From contig NZ_JAAVVC010000005.1 of the NCBI RefSeq assembly GCF_018449725.1, positions 1 to 64,000 on the forward strand: DNA of 64,000 nt, given 5' to 3'. The position numbers were made by a program, and so were the translations under genes. This document shows, one piece after another, positions 10,953-19,940 of the stretch. Numbering within the stretch: position 1 is the first letter of the stretch; each line of letters starts with the position of its first letter. The stretch is from Pseudomonas sp. dw_612. GTDB lineage: Bacteria; Pseudomonadota; Gammaproteobacteria; Pseudomonadales; Pseudomonadaceae. Below the pieces are notes generated by a model, which saw only the letters and a list, made by a program, of their open reading frames with translations, made no database searches and was not told where the DNA came from.

Positions 10953-12443
10953 TCACACGCTGACGCTACGTAACCCTCCCTGCTGGATAAACGCGGTCAG
11001 GGCCAGCACATCCACTGAGCCCGATCGATCCTCATGCAAAGGCGCCACTTGGCTACGCACCGCCCGATACAGCCGGCCACTGCCCTCCCCCAATTGCAGG
11101 GGGCCGCGCAGATCGATGGCCTGGGCCGCGACGATCAGTTCTATACTCGCCAGCCAGGCCAGGCGCTGGGTCAGTTGCCGGGTTTTCTCGATGACTGCCA
11201 GGGCTTGACCGGCGTAGTCCTCGACGCGATCCGCCACGGCAATGCTCACTGCCGGCAGCGGATTGGCCAAGTGACTGATGTCCGCCACCAATGCCGCCGC
11301 GCTACGGTGCAACGCCGCCATGCCGACGTGGCCGGGGCGCTCGATCAGAAACCGTGGCAAGTCACTGGAAGCGGTGGACAACAGCTTGGCAATCCGCTCG
11401 GCCGAACAGGCGGCCACTCGACTCAAGGCCAGCCCCAGTCCCTCACCGGCCAACGCCAGATGGGTGCTGTCGAAGTTGGCCGTGGCCAGCACTTGTTGCT
11501 GCTCGACGATCAGCGCCGGGTTGTCGGCACCACTGCCGAGTTCTACTTCAAGGTGCTCGCACAGTTGTTCCCAGGCATGCCGTGCCGCACCTTGCACCAC
11601 GGTGGCACAGCGAAAACTCAACGGGTCTTGCAAACGTCGCGCGTGACCGGGCAAGGTCAGTTCACCGCCCTGCAACAGTTCCAACAACGCAGCCGATTGT
11701 CCCGCCTGCCCGGCTGCCGGACGCAACCGTGACGCCCAGGGCTGGAACGGCGAAAGGTTGGCCCGATAACCCTCGCAAGACAGGGCCAGCGCGGCCAGCA
11801 CCGTATCGAGCGCACCCTCGGCTTCGTAAGCCAGCAGTGCGCCGAGACCGACACTCGCCGCATTCGCCGACACCAGGGCCAGGCCATCCTTCCCGATTAA
11901 GTTCGCGGGAGCGAGGCCGTTGTTGCGCAGCGCTTGCAAGGCCGGCAATCGTTCACCGCGACAGTGCACCCAGCCTTCACCGAGCAGCGCCAGACTCAGG
12001 TGCGCCAACGGCGCCAGATCACTCTCGCCCAGAGAACCAATCAGTGGCACTTCAGGCTCGATACCGGCGTTGAGTAATGCCAACAGACTGTCCGCGGCAG
12101 CCGGTGAAATCCCCGAGCGCCCCTGAGCCAGGCCGGCCAGACGCGCACCGATAATGGCGCGCAATTCCACGCCACTGGCCAGGCGCCCGACACCCACCGC
12201 ACGCCCCAACGGAATGCGCCGTTGCAGATCGGCGTCATCCTCATTCGGGCGCACGTCCAGCGCCGCACCAAGACCGGTGGTGACGCCGTAGATCGGCTCC
12301 CCGGTGGCCATGCGTTCAAGCAGCAAGGCGTGACCCTCGGCGATCCGTTGCCGGACTTGTGCACTGAACGCCAGCGCCGAATCGTCATGGGCCAGACGCT
12401 GCAAATCCACCAGCGACAGGCCCTGGATATCGAGGTTGATCAT
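10953..12443 (-). CDS. Histidine-ammonia-lyase-family protein lacking the MIO triad
   Basis: The 496-residue protein has the aromatic amino acid lyase fold: IYGVTTGLG near residue 50 and SDLAPLAH after the active-site loop. HAL/PAL/TAL enzymes build the MIO cofactor from Ala-Ser-Gly in a G-ASG-D loop. Here the loop reads G139-E140-S141-D142, with one residue lost and no Ser-Gly step. Other catalytic positions also differ: the NGT motif is replaced by SAN, and QDPYSLRC has become QDPLSFRC. A normal MIO deaminase is therefore unlikely. Ergothionase, which eliminates trimethylamine in this fold, is to my knowledge MIO-free and offers one precedent. The start overlaps the upstream gene's stop by 4 bp (ATGA), so translation is coupled. 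Confidence 0.88.
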   Translation of the reverse strand: MINLDIQGLSLVDLQRLAHDDSALAFSAQVRQRIAEGHALLLERMATGEPIYGVTTGLGAALDVRPNEDDADLQRRIPLGRAVGVGRLASGVELRAIIGARLAGLAQGRSGISPAAADSLLALLNAGIEPEVPLIGSLGESDLAPLAHLSLALLGEGWVHCRGERLPALQALRNNGLAPANLIGKDGLALVSANAASVGLGALLAYEAEGALDTVLAALALSCEGYRANLSPFQPWASRLRPAAGQAGQSAALLELLQGGELTLPGHARRLQDPLSFRCATVVQGAARHAWEQLCEHLEVELGSGADNPALIVEQQQVLATANFDSTHLALAGEGLGLALSRVAACSAERIAKLLSTASSDLPRFLIERPGHVGMAALHRSAAALVADISHLANPLPAVSIAVADRVEDYAGQALAVIEKTRQLTQRLAWLASIELIVAAQAIDLRGPLQLGEGSGRLYRAVRSQVAPLHEDRSGSVDVLALTAFIQQGGLRSVSV

Positions 12444-13444
12444 GCGAAGCGCAACCGTTGGCCGATGCCCAGGCGCCGGGCCTTTTCCAGGAGTGCATGC
12501 CCCAAAGCGATGTCGCTCAGGCTCAAGCCACGATGCCAGAAGAGGATGGTTTCTTCGCGAGTCTGGCGACCGCTTTTCCGACCGGCGACGATTTGCCCGA
12601 GCTCGGCGTGCAAACTGGCTTCACTGAGTTTTCCGGCGTCGACGTGGGCCCGCAACGACCCGAACATCCCGCCCTTGCACTGCCCCCAGTCGTCCACCAC
12701 GAGTTTGCTCATGATGTCCGTCAGGGATAATTCCACCGCACTCATGGTGCCGTAAGGCACGACGAAGGCGCCGGGTTTGATCCACTCCGTGCGCAGCAGT
12801 GGCTCGGGTTGATTCAGCCGCGAGGCTTCGACCACGATGTCTGCGCCACGCACTGCGCTTTCCCAATCGGACGTCACGGTCACCGGTTTGCCCAGGTCGC
12901 GACGCAGGCGTTCGGCGAACGCTTCACGGCTGTCTTCACGTCGGGAATGCACGCGAATTTCCTCGAAGTCGAACAGGTGATCCAGCAGCCGCACATTCCA
13001 GTACGCCGTGCCGCGTGCGCCGATATGCGCCAGCACCTTGCTGTCGGGCCGCGCCAGGTACTTGGCGCCGATGGCCGTGACCGCGCCGGTGCGCATGTCG
13101 GTGATCGCCGAGGCATCGAGGATCGCCCGTGGCACACCGGTGGCCGGGTCCAGCAGGTTGAGAATCGCCAGCTCCGAAGGCAGGCCCTTGCGGTAATTGT
13201 CGACAAAATCCCCCACCACCTTGACCCCGGCATAGCCGATGTCACCGCCCAACACACCGCGCAGCACATTGAAATGACCGTTGATTTCGCCACCGGGAAT
13301 CAAATGCGTGCGCGGCTCGATCACCGCCTCGCCGCGCCCCTGAATGGCCAGGCTGGTTTCGATGGCGGTGAGGATTTCATCATTGCCCAGCGCCAGGGCC
13401 TGGATGTCCGGACCGTTAAGAAAATCGATATAGATTGGCTGCAT
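12440..13444 (-). CDS. Ornithine cyclodeaminase/mu-crystallin family NAD(P)-dependent enzyme
   Basis: The 334-residue protein has family marks: GVKVVG near residue 73, DMRTGAVTAIGAKYLARPDS, and a Rossmann loop written HIGARGTA rather than the usual GxGxQA. The catalytic aspartate of true ornithine cyclodeaminase in the GCDSPGKQELD region is not visible (PYGTMSAVELSL instead), so ring-closing deamination is doubtful. An imine reductase/dehydrogenase or amino acid dehydrogenase role is more likely. It lies between the periplasmic binding protein (4-base gap) and the lyase-like gene (4-bp overlap), so it probably acts on the same substrate. Confidence 0.88.
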   Translation of the reverse strand: MQPIYIDFLNGPDIQALALGNDEILTAIETSLAIQGRGEAVIEPRTHLIPGGEINGHFNVLRGVLGGDIGYAGVKVVGDFVDNYRKGLPSELAILNLLDPATGVPRAILDASAITDMRTGAVTAIGAKYLARPDSKVLAHIGARGTAYWNVRLLDHLFDFEEIRVHSRREDSREAFAERLRRDLGKPVTVTSDWESAVRGADIVVEASRLNQPEPLLRTEWIKPGAFVVPYGTMSAVELSLTDIMSKLVVDDWGQCKGGMFGSLRAHVDAGKLSEASLHAELGQIVAGRKSGRQTREETILFWHRGLSLSDIALGHALLEKARRLGIGQRLRFA

Positions 13445-13448
13445 GGGT

Positions 13449-14378
13449 TCACTCGCTCTTGAAGACGATCTGTTCGATGTGCACCGCTTTGGGGATCAGT
13501 CGATTGGCCAGGAACAAGTCAGCCGTGCGCTGCTGACTGGCAATGGTCCGCGCGTCGATGCCCTGGATCGGCGCTCGGGAGCGGTGATTGAAATAGCTCT
13601 CCACCACCGGACGTTGCAGCCCCAATGTCTGGGTCATGCTGTCGATACTCGCGTCGCGTTGCTCGAACGACAACTGCTGGGCAGCCCCGAAAGCCTTGAG
13701 GATCGGCCCGATGGCGTGGGGATGTTGGCGGGCGAACGCACCGCTGGCGATGTAGAAACTGCCACCGGAATCCAGCCCCTGGCCGTCGCTGAGCAAGCGC
13801 GCGCTGCCATCGATCAGAGCTGCCGAATAATAGGGATCCCAGATCACCCAGGCGTCCAGTTTGCCTTGCTCGAAAGCGGCCCGGGCATCGGCCGGTGACA
13901 GGTACACCAGGTTCACATCCTTCAACTGCAAACCGGCACGCACCAGGCTTTTAAGAAAAAAGTTGTGGGCGCTGGAGCCCTTGAGCAGCGCAACGCGCTT
14001 GCCCTTGAGGTCCGCCAGGCTTTGCACCTCGCTGGTTTTGGGCACCAGAATAGCTTCGGTCTTGCCGTCGCTGGGTTCGACGCCGATGTACTGCAGGTCA
14101 ATGCCTGCGGCCTGAGCAAATATTGGTGGGATATCACCGATGTTGCCTATGTCCAGGCTGCCGCCGTTCAACGCCTCAATCAGTTGCGGGCCGCCGGGAA
14201 ATTCGATCCATTGCACCTGAGTGCCCGGCAAGGCCTGTTCAAGCAACTGATGCTCGCGGGCGAGGACCATGTTCACCGAGCTTTTCTGATAGCCGATGCG
14301 CAACTGCGCAGGCTCGGCGGCCAGGGCCAGCGTGGTGCAAAGCGTGAGGAACAGAATGGCTGTAAAACGTTTAAACAT
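13449..14378 (-). CDS. SsuA/TauA-like periplasmic substrate-binding protein
   Basis: The 309-residue protein has a clear Sec signal peptide (MFKRF then a hydrophobic stretch ending ALAAEPAQ) and the aliphatic sulfonate/nitrate/taurine type binding fold: RIGYQKSS near the mature start, GSLDIGNIGDIPPIFAQAAG, LKGKRVALLKGSSAHNF and DAWVIWDPYYSAAL. GGAGA precedes the ATG. No ATPase or permease gene is nearby, so it must use a distant ABC transporter or act as a carrier for the TonB receptor upstream. The ligand is unknown; an aliphatic sulfonate is only one possibility. Confidence 0.9.
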   Translation of the reverse strand: MFKRFTAILFLTLCTTLALAAEPAQLRIGYQKSSVNMVLAREHQLLEQALPGTQVQWIEFPGGPQLIEALNGGSLDIGNIGDIPPIFAQAAGIDLQYIGVEPSDGKTEAILVPKTSEVQSLADLKGKRVALLKGSSAHNFFLKSLVRAGLQLKDVNLVYLSPADARAAFEQGKLDAWVIWDPYYSAALIDGSARLLSDGQGLDSGGSFYIASGAFARQHPHAIGPILKAFGAAQQLSFEQRDASIDSMTQTLGLQRPVVESYFNHRSRAPIQGIDARTIASQQRTADLFLANRLIPKAVHIEQIVFKSE

Positions 14379-14484
14379 CGGTATCTCCGGGGAACGGTTG
14401 GAACGCGATTGAAAGTGCGGTGGCCATCGGCGCCCTCACGCCGGCAAGCCGACGGCTGCAGCCGCCGATTGCCGACGCTTCAGA

Positions 14485-17145
14485 TTAAAAGTCGTAACTG
14501 AGCCGGGTGTAGTAAAACGCCCCCTCCGGTGCCGACGGCGACAGGTAGCTGTACTGCTGCCCGGCGGTCTGCCGCAGCGCGGCGTTGTACTCGTCGGGTT
14601 TACTGTCGAACAGGTTGTTGGCGCCCACCGATAGCCGCAGTTGTTTGGTGAAGGCGTAGTTCACGTCCAGGTCCGTGTTCCACTGGGCGGAGAAGGTCTG
14701 GTCGTACTGAGCATTGGCGGCCGAGGCCGCATATTTACGGTACTCGCCATAACGGGTTTCGCTGAGAGCGATGGTCCAGGGGCCGTAGCGATGCGTGGCA
14801 CCGAGCACCAATTTGTCTTCGGGGTAACCGTGTTCGAGAAAGCCTTGGGCCTCACGGGTCAGCACATCAAACCCGAAGGCGTTGGCATGGATTTTCTCGA
14901 TGGTGGTGCGGGCCTTCGTGTAGCCGGCGGAAAGGCTCAATGCACCGTACTGCTGCAGGTCGAGGTTGTACTTGCCGACGATGTCGACACCGCGAGTGCG
15001 AGTGTCCGCAGCGTTAGTCATGAACTGCGCCCAGGTGTACTGGCCGAATCCGGCTTCAGCGAGAATACGTTCGGCCTCAGGTCCGGAAATGCCACCGCTG
15101 TACAGCAGTCGGTCACGAATCGAAATCTGGTACGCATCGATGGTCAGAGAAGCTTGCTCGATGGGGCGCAGCACCAGGCCCACCGAGTAGTTGGTGGATT
15201 TCTCCGGTTTCAGCGGTTGCGCGCCCAGGGCACGGGCCGCCGGGTTGTCCGCCGGCAGCATGCGCGTCAGCACCGGGTTGCCGTTGGCATCGACGTTAGT
15301 GGTGGTGGTCCACGACGTACCGATCTGCCCCAGGGTCGGCGCACGGTAGGCATTGTTGACGGTGGCCCGCAGCCCCACTTGCGGGGTGAAGTCGTAACGC
15401 GCCGAGAGCTTGCCGGTGGTGGCCGAGCCGAAGTCGGAATAGTGCTCGGTACGCCCGGCAAGGCCTAGCTGGAACTTATCGGTGAGCTGATTTTCGAGGC
15501 CGAAATACACACCGCCGACATGCCGTTTGTAAGTCCCGGCATCGTCCGGCGTCAGCCCGGAAGCCTGCACCGCGCCCACCTGCACGCCATCGATGCCGCC
15601 AAAGGAATAGGAGTCATAGTCGCCCGCCTCCAGCCGATACTGCTCATCGCGATACGCCACGCCCGCCGAAACGGTGAGCGGGTGCGTCGACCAGGCCACG
15701 TCCAGGTCCTTGGCGTAATCCAGGGCCAGGTTGGTTTGCTCGTTGATCAATGTCGCCACATCGAATTTGGTCGGGCTATTGGCGCCGTAGCTCGGGTTGA
15801 CCGTGTTGAAAGCCAACTCGTCATGCTTGTCGCGCCCGTAGGTGGCACTGAGGTCGAAACGCCCGATGCGCTCGTCTTCGTAGCGACTGCCGACCGTCAG
15901 CGCACCGTCTTCATAGCGGTAGCGGTATTTGGGAATGGTGCCATTGGGATAGATCGCGGCCACGTTATTGGGATTGCTCGCGAGTAACGGTGGTGTGTTG
16001 TTGACGGACTTGTCCTGGCCAAACGTGGCAAAACTGTACAGCCGCCATTGATCGTTGAGACCGACCTCGGCGTTGGCCGCCAGGTTGTATTTGTCACGAC
16101 TGGCGCCACCCCAGCGCGGGTCTTGCCATTGCCCGCCGGCCACGTACTGATCGCCGATATCCGTGGGTTTGTTGTTCAGGCCATTGAAACTCAGGGTGAG
16201 GAAACCATCCCCTGGCAAACCCAAGCCGTACCAGCCATCGGCGCTTTTGCTGAACCCGTCACCCTGGGCGTATTGGCCCAGTTGGGTGTTGATCTGGCCG
16301 CCGCTGTCGCGCTCCTTGAGCACGATATTCACCACCCCGGCCACCGCGTCGGAACCGTACTGCGCCGAAGCACCGTCGCGCAGCACTTCGACATGGTCGA
16401 TGGCGCTGATCGGAATCATGTCCAAATCGACGGGTTGGGCACCGATGAAAGGCACGCCGCCGGAGATGTTGACCACCGCCGAAGCATGTCGGCGCTTGCC
16501 GTTAATCAGCACCAGGGTCTGATCCGGCGACAACCCCCGCAAGGATGCACCCTTGGGGTTCTGCCCACGTGTCGCACTCTGGTTCTGTGGAAAGTTGAAC
16601 GACGGCAACAACTGGAACAGCGCTTGATTGAGACTGATGGCGCCGGTCTGCACCAGTTCCTCGCTGTTGATCACGTCCACCGGGGCGCTGCTGGTCAGGG
16701 CCGTGGCGTCATTGCGCCGAGTACCGATGGCCACCACCCGGTCGAGGGTCGTTGTCGTCGATTCGACCGTGCGCGGCTTGCCGCTGGTACTGATCGGGGC
16801 TGTCGACGCCGAGGTCGATGGGCCTTCCTTGATAATGAACGCGCCGTCCGGGCTGACCTGCAATTGCAGGCCGGTGCCACGCAAGGCCGCCGCCACGGCT
16901 TGCTCGGCAGACAAGGTCCCACCGACCGCGGCCGACGAGTAGTGACTCAGTTGCGGCGTAAAGGAAATCACCTGGCCACTTTGCCGGCTGATGCTCAGCA
17001 GCACCTCGTCCAGTGGGCCCGAGGCGATGTGGTAATCCTGCCGGGCGGCTTCGGCGCCGTAGGCACTGGTGAACAACAGACCGGCCAACGGGCCGATGGC
17101 AAAAGCGAGACGCGAACGACGCTGCAATGGTGTGAATGTACGCAA
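14485..17145 (-). CDS. TonB-dependent outer-membrane receptor with STN signalling domain
   Basis: From the preferred start the protein is 886 residues. It has a signal peptide (RRSRLAFAIGPLAGLLFTSAYGAEA), an STN domain that touches a FecR-type regulator, a plug domain (QPVDLDMIPISAIDHVEVLRDG and SAQYGSDAVAGVVNIVLK), then a beta-barrel ending in the aromatic residue of YTRLSYDF. No ATG lies ahead of the signal peptide. The TTG at 17145 has a strong GGGGGAG five bases upstream and leads straight into it; another TTG at 17229 would add 28 residues. It follows the fecR-type gene and precedes the binding protein. The substrate is unknown. Confidence 0.93.
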   Translation of the reverse strand: MRTFTPLQRRSRLAFAIGPLAGLLFTSAYGAEAARQDYHIASGPLDEVLLSISRQSGQVISFTPQLSHYSSAAVGGTLSAEQAVAAALRGTGLQLQVSPDGAFIIKEGPSTSASTAPISTSGKPRTVESTTTTLDRVVAIGTRRNDATALTSSAPVDVINSEELVQTGAISLNQALFQLLPSFNFPQNQSATRGQNPKGASLRGLSPDQTLVLINGKRRHASAVVNISGGVPFIGAQPVDLDMIPISAIDHVEVLRDGASAQYGSDAVAGVVNIVLKERDSGGQINTQLGQYAQGDGFSKSADGWYGLGLPGDGFLTLSFNGLNNKPTDIGDQYVAGGQWQDPRWGGASRDKYNLAANAEVGLNDQWRLYSFATFGQDKSVNNTPPLLASNPNNVAAIYPNGTIPKYRYRYEDGALTVGSRYEDERIGRFDLSATYGRDKHDELAFNTVNPSYGANSPTKFDVATLINEQTNLALDYAKDLDVAWSTHPLTVSAGVAYRDEQYRLEAGDYDSYSFGGIDGVQVGAVQASGLTPDDAGTYKRHVGGVYFGLENQLTDKFQLGLAGRTEHYSDFGSATTGKLSARYDFTPQVGLRATVNNAYRAPTLGQIGTSWTTTTNVDANGNPVLTRMLPADNPAARALGAQPLKPEKSTNYSVGLVLRPIEQASLTIDAYQISIRDRLLYSGGISGPEAERILAEAGFGQYTWAQFMTNAADTRTRGVDIVGKYNLDLQQYGALSLSAGYTKARTTIEKIHANAFGFDVLTREAQGFLEHGYPEDKLVLGATHRYGPWTIALSETRYGEYRKYAASAANAQYDQTFSAQWNTDLDVNYAFTKQLRLSVGANNLFDSKPDEYNAALRQTAGQQYSYLSPSAPEGAFYYTRLSYDF

Positions 17146-17169
17146 GATGACTCCCCCAAGGAATCCAAC

Positions 17170-17190
17170 AGCGCTGCTCCCCGCAGCGCT
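17170..17190 (-). promoter_or_regulatory. Perfect stem-loop ahead of the TonB receptor gene
   Basis: AGCGCTGC-N5-GCAGCGCT is a perfect 8-bp stem with a GC-rich loop, 12 bases upstream of the receptor's Shine-Dalgarno. No U-run follows, so it is not a standard terminator. It may mark an mRNA processing point or partial terminator between the regulator genes and the receptor. Confidence 0.45.
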
Positions 17191-17272
17191 TACGGCAGTG
17201 ATGTGCAATGGCCGGGAGAAAACCTGCAAATCGTTTAGTTATGGTCTTAGAACCACTTGTAATGCGCAGCGG

Positions 17273-18232
17273 TCATGCGGCACTCAGGGTCACCCACAGA
17301 TCGGTGCGGCGAGACACCCGGATCGGCAGCGTCCGGGCCAGGGTGTCGAGGATCTGCTCGGGGTTGTCCAGGCGAAACAGGCCACTGACCCGCAGCCCGG
17401 AGATGGCCGGATCGAGACGCAGCACACCGCGACGATAGGGTCGCAAGGCCTCGACCACTTCGGACAGCGGTGTGTCGCGCAGCTCCAGCAAACCATCGAC
17501 CCACGCCGTGGTGCTGCCGCGACTCAGGCTCACCGGGCCGAAACCGAAGGCACCGAATGCCACCTCATGGCCTGCTTGCAGCAGCAGGTGCTCGCCATTC
17601 AAGCCATCAATCTCAAGGGTGCCGCTGAGGGCGGCCACATGACCCAGGCCTTCGCGCTCACGCACCAGCAAACGCTGGCCATAGGCGCGCACTCGGGCCT
17701 GGCGGGTATGGATAAAAAAAGGTCTGTCGCGATCACTGGCCAGGCTCAATAACACTTCACCTTCCAGCAGCCGCAAGGCTCGGCGTTGTTGATCGAAGTC
17801 GATATTCGCGGCGCTTTGCGCGTTCAGCCGCAGCTCACTGCCATCCGCCAGCATCAAGGTCTGGCGCTGACCGGTGCCGGTGCGCACATCCGCCGTCAGT
17901 TCGGCCAAGGGGCCGTCACGCTGACTGACCAAGGCCCCGCCCCCCAATATCACGCCAGCGCCAAGCAAGGCGCGTTGCAAGACCTTGCGCCGACTGCTGG
18001 GCGCACTCAGCGCACGTTGCAGCAGTTCGCCGCTGATGCCTTGGGCAATCGGAACCTGGAAAACGCCGAGACGGTTTTCCAGTTGGCTGCACAGCAGTTC
18101 ATGCCGCGGGTCCTGACTGCGCCACTGCTGATAGGCGAGGCGATCAGCATCAGTGGCCTGCCCGGAGCGCAGCAACACCGCCCAGCGAGTGGCGTCGTCG
18201 ATCAGGCGATCGTGGTTCGATTCACTGTTCAT
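17273..18232 (-). CDS. FecR-type anti-sigma/signal transducer
   Basis: The 319-residue protein has the N-terminal FecR anti-sigma segment (DDATRWAVLLRSGQATDADRL), a membrane span near 90-115 (RALLGAGVILGGGAL), the FecR periplasmic domain, and a C-terminal STN-like region that meets the receptor. The frame is open 13 codons upstream, but the ATG at 18232 starts the typical N-terminus and lies one base after the sigma-factor stop. It is predicted to pass the receptor's ligand signal to the sigma factor. Confidence 0.93.
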   Translation of the reverse strand: MNSESNHDRLIDDATRWAVLLRSGQATDADRLAYQQWRSQDPRHELLCSQLENRLGVFQVPIAQGISGELLQRALSAPSSRRKVLQRALLGAGVILGGGALVSQRDGPLAELTADVRTGTGQRQTLMLADGSELRLNAQSAANIDFDQQRRALRLLEGEVLLSLASDRDRPFFIHTRQARVRAYGQRLLVREREGLGHVAALSGTLEIDGLNGEHLLLQAGHEVAFGAFGFGPVSLSRGSTTAWVDGLLELRDTPLSEVVEALRPYRRGVLRLDPAISGLRVSGLFRLDNPEQILDTLARTLPIRVSRRTDLWVTLSAA

Positions 18233-18233
18233 G

Positions 18234-18743
18234 TCATTCCAGCCGGGCGCGCAGGCAACGGTTAATGGCACGGGTCATGTAGTCACTGACCGAGCGCTGA
18301 GAAATGCCCAGCTCGATGGCGATTTGTGGGTAGGTCAAACCGTTGAGCTGAGACAGCAGGAAGGCTGCCTTGACCTTGGCCGGCAAACCGTCGAGCAGGC
18401 GATCAATGGCTTCCAGGGCTTCGAGCATCTGCGCCAGGTCCTCCGGGGACGGCGCTTCGGCATCGTCTTCATGCCGCAAGGCTTCCAGGTAGGCACGCTC
18501 CAGATCGCGACGGCGCCAGAGCTGGTACATCAACCGTTGGGAAATGGTGGTCAGCAGCGCGCGAGGCTGTCGAATCGACAGCGTATCCGGCGCAGTCAGC
18601 AGTTGGACAAAGGTGTCGGCGGCAATGTCTTCCGCGCTGGCGCTGGAATCCAGGTGGCGGCGCAAGCGGCTGCACAGCCAGCCGTAATGGCTGCGGAACA
18701 ATCCGCCCACATAATCGCTGTGAGTTGTGTCGGCGCCGGACAT
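18234..18743 (-). CDS. FecI-type ECF sigma factor
   Basis: The 169-residue protein has region 2 (VGGLFRSHYGWLCSRL, then AEDIAADTFVQLL) and region 4 helix-turn-helix (LNGLTYPQIAIELGISQRSV). GGAG lies eight bases before the ATG. With the FecR-type gene and the STN receptor it forms a cell-surface signalling unit that should raise expression of the receptor and probably the downstream enzyme genes. No clear Fur box was seen upstream, so iron control is not evident. Confidence 0.93.
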   Translation of the reverse strand: MSGADTTHSDYVGGLFRSHYGWLCSRLRRHLDSSASAEDIAADTFVQLLTAPDTLSIRQPRALLTTISQRLMYQLWRRRDLERAYLEALRHEDDAEAPSPEDLAQMLEALEAIDRLLDGLPAKVKAAFLLSQLNGLTYPQIAIELGISQRSVSDYMTRAINRCLRARLE

Positions 18744-19136
18744 AGTGGCTCCAATGAAAAGGGTTGCTCTATATGTCCGGTGTTCCGGTGAAGGGATCGT
18801 ACAAGGAAGTCTTATTCCTTAAAAATACTCAAAATAGATATTTATAGACCTTTATGGAATTAACGAATAACGAATCATCGCTCGCACCACGGCGTCGCAA
18901 TGATGCCTGCTGGCCATAGGTGACTGACGTTGAAAGTAATTTTATGAACTAAGCAATCCCCTACATAAATACCGGGGAATTCCTATTCATTTAGATTCAC
19001 GGCTGCTGTAGAAACTGACCAACCAAGTATTTTGGATCCAAAACAGCAAAGCACCTACTGACTTACTCAGTGTTCCCGCCGGTCTTCTATCGGGAACCTG
19101 ATTATCGTGGTTATTACCGAAAGGAACTTCGACGAC
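18744..19136. promoter_or_regulatory. Divergent intergenic region between signalling operon and oxygenase cluster
   Basis: About 390 bp, much more AT-rich than the flanks at 18795-18860, must hold the promoters of both divergent operons. I find no convincing Fur box: the nearest AT-rich palindrome-like words around 18825-18845 fit poorly. There is no tRNA fragment and no small gene. GGAACACTGAG-like and GTTCCCG / CGGGAAC words at about 19073-19098 form a short inverted repeat just before the SDR gene. Confidence 0.5.
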
Positions 19137-19901
19137 ATGACGGATAATCAATCTAAGTTTGCTGGAAAAATCGTCTTGGTCACCGGCGGAACCAGTGGTA
19201 TTGGCAAAGCAGCCGTTATCGCCTTCGCCCAACAAGGGGCCACGGTGATCTTTATTGGTCGTCGAGAAGAGGAAGGGCAACGATTAATGGAGGCGATACA
19301 ATCTCGTGCCGAGTCTGCCTGGTTCATCCCCGTTGATATCAGTTCCGAGACCGAAGCCGAAGCGCTGTTTAAACAGATAAAAGAAAAGTTCGGACGCCTC
19401 GACATTGCTTTTAATAACGCGGGCATTGAACTGGAACGTACTGTCACCGAAATAACCTACGCCGAGTATCGCAACCTGTTCGATATCAACGTATGGGGCA
19501 TCATGGTTGCCATCAAGCATGAAATACAACTGATGCTGCAACACGGCGGCTCGATTGTGAACACCAGCAGTATCGCCGGGCACGTAGGTGTTCCGGGCTT
19601 CAGCGCATATAGCGCAACCAAACATGCCATTGAAGGCCTGGTAAAGACCACTTCACTCGAATACGCCCAACAAGGCATACGTATCAATTGCGTAGCACCG
19701 GCGTTCATAGACACGCCGATGGTGGAGCGTTACATCGGCAAACAACAAAGCGCTAAACAACATCTTGCGTCCCTGCACCCGATGGGTCGCTTGGGCGAGC
19801 CGAGCGATATCGTCGATGCGGTACTTTTCCTCAGTTCTTGTGATGCAGCTTTTATCACAGGCGAATCATTAAAAGTCGACGGTGGCTGGACAGCTCAATA
19901 A
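19137..19901 (+). CDS. Short-chain dehydrogenase/reductase (SDR)
   Basis: The 254-residue classical SDR has TGGTSGIGKAA for NAD(P) binding, NNAG, a catalytic Ser in NTSSIAG and YSATK with Y158 and K162. The C-terminus SLKVDGGWTAQ is normal. A GTG 30 bases upstream is possible, but the ATG at 19137 with GAAAGGA ahead is preferred. It leads a plus-strand cluster of oxygenases and probably oxidises an alcohol or reduces a ketone in the product. Base composition is visibly less GC-rich than the core genes. Confidence 0.92.
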   Translation: MTDNQSKFAGKIVLVTGGTSGIGKAAVIAFAQQGATVIFIGRREEEGQRLMEAIQSRAESAWFIPVDISSETEAEALFKQIKEKFGRLDIAFNNAGIELERTVTEITYAEYRNLFDINVWGIMVAIKHEIQLMLQHGGSIVNTSSIAGHVGVPGFSAYSATKHAIEGLVKTTSLEYAQQGIRINCVAPAFIDTPMVERYIGKQQSAKQHLASLHPMGRLGEPSDIVDAVLFLSSCDAAFITGESLKVDGGWTAQ

Positions 19902-19940
19902 GACCACAACGGTGAATATACAAAGGGACGATATTGAACT

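Noticed and set aside
18795..18860. Fur box in front of the FecI-type gene
   Set aside because: The stretch is AT-rich, but no word comes close to GATAATGATAATCATTATC.
18744..19136. Second copy of the tRNA-Lys 3' end as an island boundary
   Set aside because: I looked for the CCA-end words of the tRNA (TGGTGGGTCGTGTGGGATTC) here and did not find them. The boundary may be elsewhere or eroded.
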